Positions 1 through 5,462 of a stretch of DNA of 7,059 nt are shown here, one piece after another; the first letter of the stretch is position 1; every line of letters begins with the position of its first letter. Below the pieces are notes generated by a model. The model was not told where the DNA came from, ran no database searches, and saw nothing but the letters and a program-made list of their open reading frames with translations. The position numbers and the translations under genes are program-made. This stretch comes from an uncultured Oscillospiraceae bacterium (GTDB lineage Bacteria > Bacillota > Clostridia > Oscillospirales > Oscillospiraceae): assembly GCA_934567115.1 (NCBI GenBank), contig CAKTJA010000068.1:1-7059 (forward strand), written 5' to 3'.

Positions 1-82
1 TGCGTCTGACTGGCTGCAGCGCGGCGATTATCAAAAAATGCGGGAGACGATCGCGGAGGCGATGGCGCGCACCGCCCGTTGA
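1..82 (+). CDS. C-terminal end of an unidentified protein (5'-truncated)
   Basis: An open frame enters from the left edge (first full codon at 2) and stops at TGA 80-82, giving 26 residues that begin ASDWLQRGDYQKMRE and end AMARTAR. The helical, charged tail with a W-L-x-x-G-D-Y pattern is loosely like the last helix of KDPG/KHG aldolases, but 26 residues are too few for an assignment and I do not name it. The codon choice is GC-rich like the rest of the window, which supports a real gene end. No hairpin terminator follows directly; the nearest is at 232-272. Confidence 0.55.
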   Translation, partial: ASDWLQRGDYQKMRETIAEAMARTAR

Positions 83-231
83 GCGGCGCGGGGGTTCCGG
101 GAAAGCGTCTTGTATAATAAAGAACAGGGGCCGGACGTCCAATGCCATTAAGTTGGGCGTTTTCCAACAGGACGATGCGGAAATCAGTGGCTTATTTTGC
201 ATAAATTATTGAGAGAGCCGCCTAAAATATA
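83..231. other. AT-rich intergenic patch, no gene seen
   Basis: About 150 bases between the left-edge gene end and the terminator carry no credible gene. From roughly 110 the composition turns clearly AT-rich compared with the GC-rich genes around it. It holds a TATAAT-like box at 113-118 without a convincing -35, a small inverted repeat GTTGG (152-156) / CCAAC (164-168), and a 20-codon frame at 142-204 without a ribosome binding site. It could be a 3' untranslated region or the eroded edge of a mobile element; the sequence does not decide. Confidence 0.4.
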
Positions 232-272
232 AAAAATAAGAACCGGGGCACTGCGCCCCGGTTCTTATTTTT
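232..272. terminator. Bidirectional intrinsic terminator, perfect 18-bp stem
   Basis: Bases 232-249 pair perfectly with 255-272 around a five-base loop (250-254). The stem has a GC core (CCGGGGC/GCCCCGG) and A/T-rich flanks, so a U-rich tail follows the GC stem when read in either direction. It lies six bases beyond the stop codon of the minus-strand peptidase gene and is its natural terminator. It also stops any plus-strand transcription coming from the left-edge gene. Confidence 0.9.
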
Positions 273-278
273 ATGACG

Positions 279-1955
279 TTAGCCAGTCGTCTCCGCCGCG
301 CCGGAAAAGGCGCTCAGCGCATGCCGAACGGCAAAGTCCGCGATTCTGGGCGTGCGGATATACAGATCCTCCTTGAGCACCCGCTCCGTCAGCTTGTGGA
401 AATCCTTTCCCCACGGGCCGATGTTGACGCAGGGCATGGAGATGCGCTCGATCGCCGAAAGGGGCAGCTGGTACAGCGAGGGATAGAAGGGCATGGAGTT
501 CTCCAGCTCGCGCGCGATCTCCTCCGCGTCGGTGACGCAGGAGTAGCTCAGGTCGGAGATGCCGGTATAGAAAAGCTCCTTCGTGCAGCGCTGACCGAAT
601 TCCCGCAGCGCAAAGCCGCTCAGCGTCTCGTGCAGCCGCGCGGCAAACGGATCGTCGGCATAGTGCGTGGCGTTGGAAACGTTGGGATAGTACGGCGGCA
701 CAAGCCCGATCACGACGCGCGGGGAGAGATCGTCGATGTAGTCGTAGACAAGATCGACCAGCTTGAAATTTGCGGAGATGAGGGAAACGCCGCCCTCCCG
801 TACCTCTCTGCCGAGCCGCTGAAGCTCCGCGCGGTACGCGCTTTCGAACGCCGCGCCGTGAGCCTCGGCCGCCTCGCGGCACAGCTCGCCGAAATCAACG
901 ACCCGCGTTTTCCACGGAAGAGGACTTTGGGGCCGCCGCGTTTTTTGCAGAAAGACGGCATGGTTCCGCTCCATATCCGCCAGAACAGCGTCGAAGGCCT
1001 GTTCGCAGATGCGGCGGAGCGCGCGCATCACGTCGGCGGGGTAGCGGTTGCAGGTGAGAACGCTCAAACAGCCGTTGACCGCAAGCGGCATGGAAACGTC
1101 ATAGGCGGTCTTGTTCTCATGCAGGTAGAGCCAGGTGGGCGGCGGGGCGGCTTCGCTGCCCACCGCGTCGGACAGCTCCATGTTTACCTCGGTGCGCCGC
1201 ACGATCTCGCTCATGATGTTTACCGGGTTCAGCCCCTCGAACACCTTGCCGGCGTGCGCCAGACAGCCGCGCACATAGACGAAGGGCATGACCTTGCCGA
1301 TGGAGCCGTAGGAAAACACGACCTCGTCGGGAGACTTGCGCTGATGCGGCTCGGAATTTATCATCAGACGATAGCGCAGACCGTATTTTTCCTGAAGCCC
1401 GCACAGCAGCTCAACGCCCGCGCGCATGCCGGCGGACAGGTTCTCCTCGTCGGGAACGCCGAGCACGATGACGTTTCCCTGAAAATCGCGTTCCTTTGCG
1501 TACTCGGAGAGCAGCGCCATCTGGATCGCGCCGCCGCCCTTCATGTCGCATACGCCGCGTCCGAACAGCCAGCCGCCGCTTTCAAGGTCGCGTTCCGCCT
1601 CCGGAGAGAGGGAGTCCCGGATCTCCCACAGCTTTTCGTTCAGCTCGTCGGGCGAATAGGCGTATTCGCGCAGAAGCTTGTAATCCTCAACGGAAACGAC
1701 GTCGTTGTGATGGATCAGAACGACGGTATCCGGCCCCTTTCCGCGGACCATCGCCCAGACCGCCGCGCGGCCGAGGGGATCGTTCGGGATCGGGTACGCG
1801 CCCAGCAGCTCCGGGTGGGACTGAAAATAGGGCTGGGCGGCAAAGTGCTGAAGAAAAAAGCGCTCGGCTTTCTTTTCGTTTGCGGTATTGCTGGTGCTGT
1901 CGGCCTTGACATAGCCGTAGAGAATGTCATGAATGCTTTGATACAGGTCCTTCAT
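279..1955 (-). CDS. rocB: RocB-like M20 family metallopeptidase
   Basis: This 558-residue protein belongs to the M20 zinc peptidase family, RocB (arginine utilisation protein) branch, whose members are about 550 residues. Visible landmarks: PNDPLGRAAVWAMV (57-70), a family signature; HxD at H83/D85 (zinc ligand and catalytic Asp); GRGVCDMKGGG (132-142) with bridging D137; PDEEN (168-172) with general base E170 and zinc ligand E171; NSEPH (200-204) with ligand E202; a lid-domain GCLAHAG with H234; and C-terminal GPWGKDFHKLTERV with H520 as last ligand. All expected catalytic and metal residues are therefore present, and no signal peptide is seen, so it is probably a cytoplasmic amidohydrolase or peptidase. 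RocB sits in the arginine operon of Bacillus but its substrate is not established, so arginine use here is only a family hint; no other arginine gene is in the window. ATG at 1955 follows AAGGAG (1965-1970) by nine bases. The gene is transcribed alone. Confidence 0.92.
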   Translation of the reverse strand: MKDLYQSIHDILYGYVKADSTSNTANEKKAERFFLQHFAAQPYFQSHPELLGAYPIPNDPLGRAAVWAMVRGKGPDTVVLIHHNDVVSVEDYKLLREYAYSPDELNEKLWEIRDSLSPEAERDLESGGWLFGRGVCDMKGGGAIQMALLSEYAKERDFQGNVIVLGVPDEENLSAGMRAGVELLCGLQEKYGLRYRLMINSEPHQRKSPDEVVFSYGSIGKVMPFVYVRGCLAHAGKVFEGLNPVNIMSEIVRRTEVNMELSDAVGSEAAPPPTWLYLHENKTAYDVSMPLAVNGCLSVLTCNRYPADVMRALRRICEQAFDAVLADMERNHAVFLQKTRRPQSPLPWKTRVVDFGELCREAAEAHGAAFESAYRAELQRLGREVREGGVSLISANFKLVDLVYDYIDDLSPRVVIGLVPPYYPNVSNATHYADDPFAARLHETLSGFALREFGQRCTKELFYTGISDLSYSCVTDAEEIARELENSMPFYPSLYQLPLSAIERISMPCVNIGPWGKDFHKLTERVLKEDLYIRTPRIADFAVRHALSAFSGAAETTG

Positions 1956-2082
1956 CGCTTCGCGCTCCTTTTGTTGAATTTGGGCCGCTCCCTTCCGGCG
2001 GGCTTCTGTGCGGCGGGGGACCGCTCGGCCTTATCCCCGCGCCCGTGACTGTCCCGGGAGCGGCGTTTTGGTTTATCGTACT
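1956..2082 (-). promoter_or_regulatory. Structured 5' leader of the RocB-like gene
   Basis: The predicted transcript begins near 2082, leaving a leader of about 127 nt, long for a single metabolic gene. An exact 9-bp inverted repeat (2056-2064 with 1984-1992) can close most of it. Inside, CGGGC/GCCCG and GCGGGG/CCCCGC arms can pair in nested order, giving an elongated hairpin with internal loops that ends just before the ribosome binding site (1965-1970). I find no T-box GGUGG-type motif and no known riboswitch signature that I can name. No U-run follows the closing stem, so control, if any, would more likely act on translation or stability. High GC makes chance pairing easier. Confidence 0.4.
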
Positions 2083-2088
2083 ATCCGA

Positions 2089-2117
2089 AGTATAGCATGA
2101 GGCGGCGGGCAAAGCAA
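2089..2117 (-). promoter_or_regulatory. Sigma-70-type promoter for the RocB-like gene
   Basis: Read on the minus strand: -35 TTGCTT (2112-2117), a 17-base spacer (2095-2111), and -10 TATACT (2089-2094) preceded by TGC, an extended -10. Each element is near consensus and the spacing is ideal for a housekeeping vegetative sigma factor. Transcription would start near 2082. Confidence 0.8.
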
Positions 2118-2165
2118 CATCGTTTTGTTCCGTGGGGGCGGGGATTCAAACAGCCCGGTCCCCAT

Positions 2166-2186
2166 TGCGGAGAGAGGCGCTCCGCA
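2166..2186. repeat. 7-bp inverted repeat between divergent promoters
   Basis: TGCGGAG (2166-2172) and CTCCGCA (2180-2186) form a perfect dyad around a seven-base centre, 24 bases upstream of the plus-strand -35 box. It lies in the roughly 90-base space between the two divergent promoters, where an operator could affect either side. It has no T-run on either strand, so it is not a terminator. The spacing suits a dimeric regulator, but no regulator gene is present in the window and the repeat may be incidental. Confidence 0.35.
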
Positions 2187-2210
2187 CCCCGCGATCTGCC
2201 GTGGGAGGTA

Positions 2211-2239
2211 TTTACTTTTTGCGGACGATATGGTAAAAT
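2211..2239 (+). promoter_or_regulatory. Sigma-70-type promoter of the four-gene glycolipid operon
   Basis: -35 TTTACT (2211-2216), a 17-base spacer (2217-2233) and -10 TAAAAT (2234-2239) with an upstream TGG, an extended -10. The surrounding DNA is locally AT-rich, as expected for a promoter. The start would fall near 2246, leaving a leader of about 100 nt that includes an imperfect hairpin with arms CAGCG (2297-2301) and CGCTG (2317-2321) just ahead of the ribosome binding site. No other good promoter is seen before 5380, so the four genes are probably one transcript. Confidence 0.8.
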
Positions 2240-2330
2240 AATTCTTTAACATTACTGTACTTCGGTCTCAGCAGCGTTCCCGTCCGCCGCGCGCCTCAGC
2301 GTCGGCCTCGGGGCTGCGCTGCGGCGATGA

Positions 2331-2337
2331 AGGGAGG
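2331..2337 (+). promoter_or_regulatory. Ribosome binding site that favours the second ATG
   Basis: AGGGAGG at 2331-2337 lies only three bases before the ATG at 2341, which is too close, but nine bases before the in-frame ATG at 2347. This favours translation from 2347, with a protein beginning MEKKAERL. Confidence 0.65.
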
Positions 2338-2346
2338 GGCATGGCT

Positions 2347-3804
2347 ATGGAGAAAAAAGCGGAGCGGCTTCACACGCTCATCACGGGCCTTGCGCTTGCC
2401 GCCGCGATGTTCGCGCTGTTCCGCTGCTTTCCGCTGACCGGGGACGATTGGTTCCGGGAGGGGCTGGGCGCGTCGCTGCACAGCATCGGGGAGCTTGCCC
2501 GCGTCGTTGCGGACAAGTGGCGCACGACCAACGGGCGCATTCTGGGGAACATCCTCGCCTACAGCGCGGGGAGCCGGCCTTTGCTGAGAGAGCTTCTTCG
2601 CGCCGGGATCATGACGGCGCTGGTCCTTCTGCTCGCGCGGTGCACAGGGCTGCGCGAGACCGCCGGGGCCGCCTTGTGCGCGGCGCTGACGCTGGCGCTT
2701 CCGCGCGAAATGTTCCGTGAGGTTTACCCGTGGGCGGCGGGATTTTTCAACTATGTTCCGCCCGCCGCGCTCCTGCTTGCGTCAATCGCTCTGCTTCCCG
2801 AGGTTTTTGAGGACCGGGCGCTGAACGCCGGAGCGGGACGCTGCGCCGCGCTGTTCACGCTCAATTTCTCCACGCAGCTTTTTGTGGAAAACGTTACGCT
2901 CTGCACGCTCTGCACGGCTGCGGCGCTGAACCTGTGGTACCTGCTGCGGAGGAGAAGGACGGCCCCCGCGCTTTTGTGCTGTCTTGCGGGGGCGGCCGCC
3001 GGCGCGGCGCTGCTGTTTGCCTCGCCGTCGTATCTTGCGGCGTTCGCGGACGGGGGGAGCTATCAGACCGGGGCGGCGGGCGGACTTGCGGGACTGCTTT
3101 CCTCCGCGCGGGAGAACTGCGGGACGGTGTTCCGCTTCCTGCTTGCCGGGTGCCCCGTGCTGTACGGGTCGATCACGGCGCTGCTCGGTGCGCGGCTTGC
3201 CCGGAGCCGCCGGGCCGCGGACCGTGCTCTGCTCCTGCTGATGCTGCTCTGCGCCGCCGCGCTCGGGGTCTGCACAGCCTTCCCCGCACGCGTGGACAGC
3301 CGCGCGGCGATGGTCCTCTGCCTTGCGTGGTTCCTGCTTGCCGGTCTTGCCGTGCTGCGGCGGACGGAGGGCGCGCTCAGGGCGAGGCTGCTGTTTTACT
3401 TTTTTGCGGCGCTGTGCGCGGCGCTTCCGCTCCTGTTCGTTTCGCCGGTCGGACCGCGCTGCTTGTACGCCGGCTATGTGTTTCTGCTCGCTGCGGCGGG
3501 CTGTCTGCTTGCGGAAAGCGGTATGAAGATGAAGTGCGCGGGGCCGGTCTGCGCCGGACTGTGCGCGGCTGTGATGGTTTTTTACGCGTCAACATATCTT
3601 CCGCTCCGCCGCACGGTCGCGCGGCAGGAGTCGCTTATCCGTGAGGCCATGGCGCGCGGCGAGCGTACCGTGCGCGTTCCCGCCTGCGGCGGCAGTCCGT
3701 GGCTTTGGGAGCCGGACTCGCCGAAGATGGAGCACGCCTACTTCTACTTCGGCCCCGGCGATCTGCACATAGAGTTCGTTTCGGCGGAGGAGCGGACCGA
3801 GTGA
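2347..3804 (+). CDS. Polytopic membrane protein, DUF6056/GT-C glycosyltransferase-like
   Basis: From ATG 2347 the product has 485 residues; an alternative ATG at 2341 adds two, and the residue numbers here count from 2341. It is an integral membrane protein with roughly ten or more hydrophobic segments, starting at about 12-30 and ending near 400-420, followed by a short soluble tail (about 424-487) with WLWEPDS and YFYFGPGDLHIEF. Conserved-looking motifs are GDDW (34-37) right after the first membrane segment, NGRILGN (64-70), GFFNYVPP (134-141) and SPVGPRC (368-374). An acidic pair in the first outer loop followed by an R/N-rich loop matches GT-C glycosyltransferase architecture and the DUF6056 family of Firmicutes, recalled from memory. 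GT-C enzymes use polyprenyl-phosphate sugars outside the membrane, which fits the UbiA and ArnE/F-like genes downstream. Its function is untested and the substrate unknown. It is the first gene of the operon. Confidence 0.8.
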   Translation: MEKKAERLHTLITGLALAAAMFALFRCFPLTGDDWFREGLGASLHSIGELARVVADKWRTTNGRILGNILAYSAGSRPLLRELLRAGIMTALVLLLARCTGLRETAGAALCAALTLALPREMFREVYPWAAGFFNYVPPAALLLASIALLPEVFEDRALNAGAGRCAALFTLNFSTQLFVENVTLCTLCTAAALNLWYLLRRRRTAPALLCCLAGAAAGAALLFASPSYLAAFADGGSYQTGAAGGLAGLLSSARENCGTVFRFLLAGCPVLYGSITALLGARLARSRRAADRALLLLMLLCAAALGVCTAFPARVDSRAAMVLCLAWFLLAGLAVLRRTEGALRARLLFYFFAALCAALPLLFVSPVGPRCLYAGYVFLLAAAGCLLAESGMKMKCAGPVCAGLCAAVMVFYASTYLPLRRTVARQESLIREAMARGERTVRVPACGGSPWLWEPDSPKMEHAYFYFGPGDLHIEFVSAEERTE

Positions 3805-3826
3805 CGCGGCGCAGATCGACGCCGCG
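3805..3826 (+). repeat. Intercistronic hairpin
   Basis: CGCGGCG (3805-3811) pairs with CGCCGCG (3820-3826) around an eight-base loop, directly after the stop of the membrane protein gene and nine bases before the next ribosome binding site. There is no T-run, so it should not end transcription; it may mark an mRNA processing or stability site that uncouples the first gene from the three tightly packed ones after it. Confidence 0.4.
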
Positions 3827-3844
3827 ATTTCAGCGAGGTGACCT

Positions 3845-4696
3845 ATGAGAGAGTATCTTCGGCTGCTTCGTCCGAAGCACTATGTAAAAAATGTTCTGAT
3901 CCTGCTGCCGCTTGTGTTCAGCGGGCGCTTTTTCGAGGGGGAGCCGCTGCGCGCCGCGCTTTGCGGCTTTGCGGCGTTCAGCCTGCTCTCGTCGATGATC
4001 TACATCGTCAACGACGTGCGCGACGTTGAGACGGACCGGCTGCATCCGACGAAGTGCCGCCGTCCGATCGCGAGCGGAGCCGTGCCGGTATCCTCGGCGC
4101 TTGCGGTCGCCGCCGTTCTCCTTGCCGTGACCGCAGCCGTCGGCGTTTTCGCGCGCTTCGGCGCGGGGGGCTGGCTGTGCATGGCGGCGTATCTCGTCGT
4201 CAACCTCGGCTACAGCTTCGGCCTGAAGAACGTGCCGATCCTTGACGTCGCGCTGCTCGTTTCCGGCTTTCTGCTGCGCGTGGTCTTCGGCGCGGCGGTT
4301 ACCGGCATCGCGATCTCCGGCTGGCTGTATCTCACCGTCGTGTCCGTTTCGTTCTACCTCTCGCTCGGCAAGCGGCGCGGCGAGCTGCGCCGCAGAGACG
4401 GCGCGAAGCGCAAGGTCCTGCAATACTACAACGACGAATTTCTCAGCCGCAACATGAGCGTCTGCCTCACGCTTGCCGTCGTCTTCTACTCGCTCTGGAG
4501 CATGGACGGCGCGAACGCGGAGCGCAGCCTTGTCTGGACCGTGCCGCTGGTGCTGTGCCTGTGCCTGAAATATTCGCTTACCGTGGACGGCGACTCCGAC
4601 GGCGACCCGATCGAGGTCATCTACCGGGACCGCGCGCTGCTGGCGATGATCCTCGCCTTTTCCGCCGTCACGATGGCGCTGCTGTATGCTTTTTGA
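3845..4696 (+). CDS. UbiA-family decaprenyl-phosphate phosphoribosyltransferase-like enzyme
   Basis: This 283-residue membrane prenyltransferase has the UbiA fold's Asp-rich motif NDVRDVETD (56-64), followed by HPTKCRRPIASG (67-78), a pattern typical of decaprenyl-phosphate phosphoribose (DPPR) synthases rather than of 4-hydroxybenzoate or menaquinone prenyltransferases. A second conserved region, YSFGLKNVPILD (123-134), supplies the other Asp. LGKRRGE (174-180) and GDPIEVIYRDR (252-262) also match the DPPR synthase subgroup. About eight or nine hydrophobic segments are visible, which is normal for the family. Known relatives transfer 5-phosphoribose from PRPP to a polyprenyl phosphate on the cytoplasmic face; in mycobacteria this starts the lipid-linked arabinose pathway. 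ATG 3845 follows GAGGTGA (3835-3841). The gene overlaps or abuts the small transporter gene downstream. Phosphatase and DprE1/DprE2-like epimerase genes of the mycobacterial pathway are not in the window, so the final sugar may be ribose. Confidence 0.88.
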   Translation: MREYLRLLRPKHYVKNVLILLPLVFSGRFFEGEPLRAALCGFAAFSLLSSMIYIVNDVRDVETDRLHPTKCRRPIASGAVPVSSALAVAAVLLAVTAAVGVFARFGAGGWLCMAAYLVVNLGYSFGLKNVPILDVALLVSGFLLRVVFGAAVTGIAISGWLYLTVVSVSFYLSLGKRRGELRRRDGAKRKVLQYYNDEFLSRNMSVCLTLAVVFYSLWSMDGANAERSLVWTVPLVLCLCLKYSLTVDGDSDGDPIEVIYRDRALLAMILAFSAVTMALLYAF

Positions 4697-5054
4697 CGGG
4701 ATGAAAAAGGGAAACGGAAACGGCGCCGTCCTGCGCGGCGCGGCGCTGATGCTCGCCTCGTCGCTGCTCACCTGCATCGGACAGCTCCTCTGGAAGCTTT
4801 CCGCCTCGGGGAGCCTGACCGCGCTGCTGGGCGGCTTCGCGCTTTACGGCTGCGGCGCGCTGCTGATGATCCTTGCGCTGCGCTTCGGCGAGCTGTCCGT
4901 GCTGCACCCGATGCTCGGCGCGGGCTATGCGCTTTCGGTTTTTCTGGGCAGCGCGTTTTTGAACGAGCCTGTGCGCCCGGAGAAGCTCCTCGGCGTGCTT
5001 GTGATCGTTGCCGGGCTGGTCCTGCTTGCCCGGGGCGGGGAGGGGAAGAGATGA
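4686..5054 (+). CDS. ArnE/ArnF-like small transporter (EamA/SMR type), subunit 1
   Basis: The product is 122 residues with four hydrophobic helices (about 17-37, 44-64, 72-92, 101-115), the size and fold of SMR/EamA single-domain transporters. The first helix reads SSLLTCIGQLLWK (25-37), resembling ArnE (ASLLSVAGQLCQK as I recall it). The proton-coupling glutamate of EmrE (E14) is replaced by Thr at the aligned place. HPMLGAGYALSVFLG (74-88) and NEPV (93-96) match the third-helix and following-loop pattern of the EamA/ArnE group. Known ArnE/ArnF form a pair that flips undecaprenyl-phosphate-aminoarabinose; a similar lipid-sugar flipping role is inferred here. ATG 4686 overlaps the UbiA stop by 11 bases; ATG 4701, four bases past that stop, is an equally possible start. 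Neither has a strong ribosome binding site, suggesting translational coupling. Confidence 0.85.
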   Translation: MLFDGMKKGNGNGAVLRGAALMLASSLLTCIGQLLWKLSASGSLTALLGGFALYGCGALLMILALRFGELSVLHPMLGAGYALSVFLGSAFLNEPVRPEKLLGVLVIVAGLVLLARGGEGKR

Positions 5055-5380
5055 TCTTTTTTTCATGCGTGCTTCTGATGACGCTGTTCGGCTCGCTCGG
5101 CGCGCTGTTTTTCAAGCGCGGAGCGGAGCGCGTGACGGGTCTTCGCTCGCTCGTTCTCTCGCCGCAGCTCTGGCTCGGCGGCTGCTTTTATCTTGCGGGC
5201 GCGGCGATGAATATCGCTCTGCTGCGCGTCCGCGACTACTCCGTCGTCTACCCGCTGACCTCGCTGACCTACGTGTGGTCGCTGGCGCTGTCCGCCGCCG
5301 TGCTTCACGAGCGCGTGACGGTGCGCAAGGCGCTGGGGGTCGCCGCGGTCTGCGCGGGCGTTTTTCTGCTGACGCGGTAG
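5051..5380 (+). CDS. ArnE/ArnF-like small transporter (EamA/SMR type), subunit 2
   Basis: The product is 109 residues with four hydrophobic segments (about 2-21, 38-57, 64-84, 93-108). Motifs are GSLGALFFKRGA (14-25) in helix one, DYSVVYPLTSLTYVWSL (62-78) in helix three and HERVT (86-90) in the loop before helix four, the usual EamA-type pattern. As in its partner, the EmrE-type glutamate of helix one is absent (Gly at the aligned position). Its ATG overlaps the previous stop as ATGA, so the two subunits are translationally coupled, which suggests a heterodimer in fixed ratio like ArnE/ArnF. It is the last gene of the operon; a terminator follows 18 bases after the stop. Transport substrate is inferred from the UbiA and GT-C-like neighbours, not seen. 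Confidence 0.86.
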   Translation: MIFFSCVLLMTLFGSLGALFFKRGAERVTGLRSLVLSPQLWLGGCFYLAGAAMNIALLRVRDYSVVYPLTSLTYVWSLALSAAVLHERVTVRKALGVAAVCAGVFLLTR

Positions 5381-5398
5381 GGCGGGAAGCCTAAGACA

Positions 5399-5440
5399 AA
5401 AGACCCGCGAGGAGCCGTTGAGGACTCTTCGCGGGTCTTT
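5399..5440. terminator. Bidirectional intrinsic terminator between convergent genes
   Basis: Bases 5399-5414 pair with 5425-5440 (16 pairs, one of them G-U) around a ten-base loop. The core GACCCGCGA/TCGCGGGTC is flanked by AAA and TTT; on the minus strand the stem ends in TTTTGTCTT. It lies 18 bases after the operon's last stop and 22 bases after the stop of the facing permease gene, so it can end both transcripts. Confidence 0.87.
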
Positions 5441-5462
5441 GCATTGCTTGCATTATATCCGC

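Noticed and set aside
111..118. TGTATAAT box as a possible promoter
   Set aside because: There is no -35 element at a usable distance, and no gene lies downstream before the terminator.
142..204. 20-codon small reading frame (begins MPLSWAF)
   Set aside because: No ribosome binding site precedes it, and a frame this short arises easily by chance in AT-rich DNA.
273..2048. 591-codon open frame on the plus strand
   Set aside because: It lies antisense to the RocB-like gene, which has all M20 catalytic motifs, a ribosome binding site and a promoter. The antisense frame has no recognisable domain and starts inside the terminator; it is open because of GC-rich codon use.
2125..2165. tRNA-like GATTCAAAC segment
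   Set aside because: The T-loop-like bases have no matching 5-bp stem, and no acceptor or anticodon arm can be drawn on either strand.
2934..3644. 236-codon plus-strand frame inside the GT-C-like gene
   Set aside because: It is in another frame of a convincing membrane protein, is rich in Arg, Gly and Cys, and has no ribosome binding site or motif.
3830..4777. 315-codon open frame on the minus strand
   Set aside because: It is antisense to the UbiA-type gene, is highly charged without motifs, and runs across the gene junction into the next coding region.
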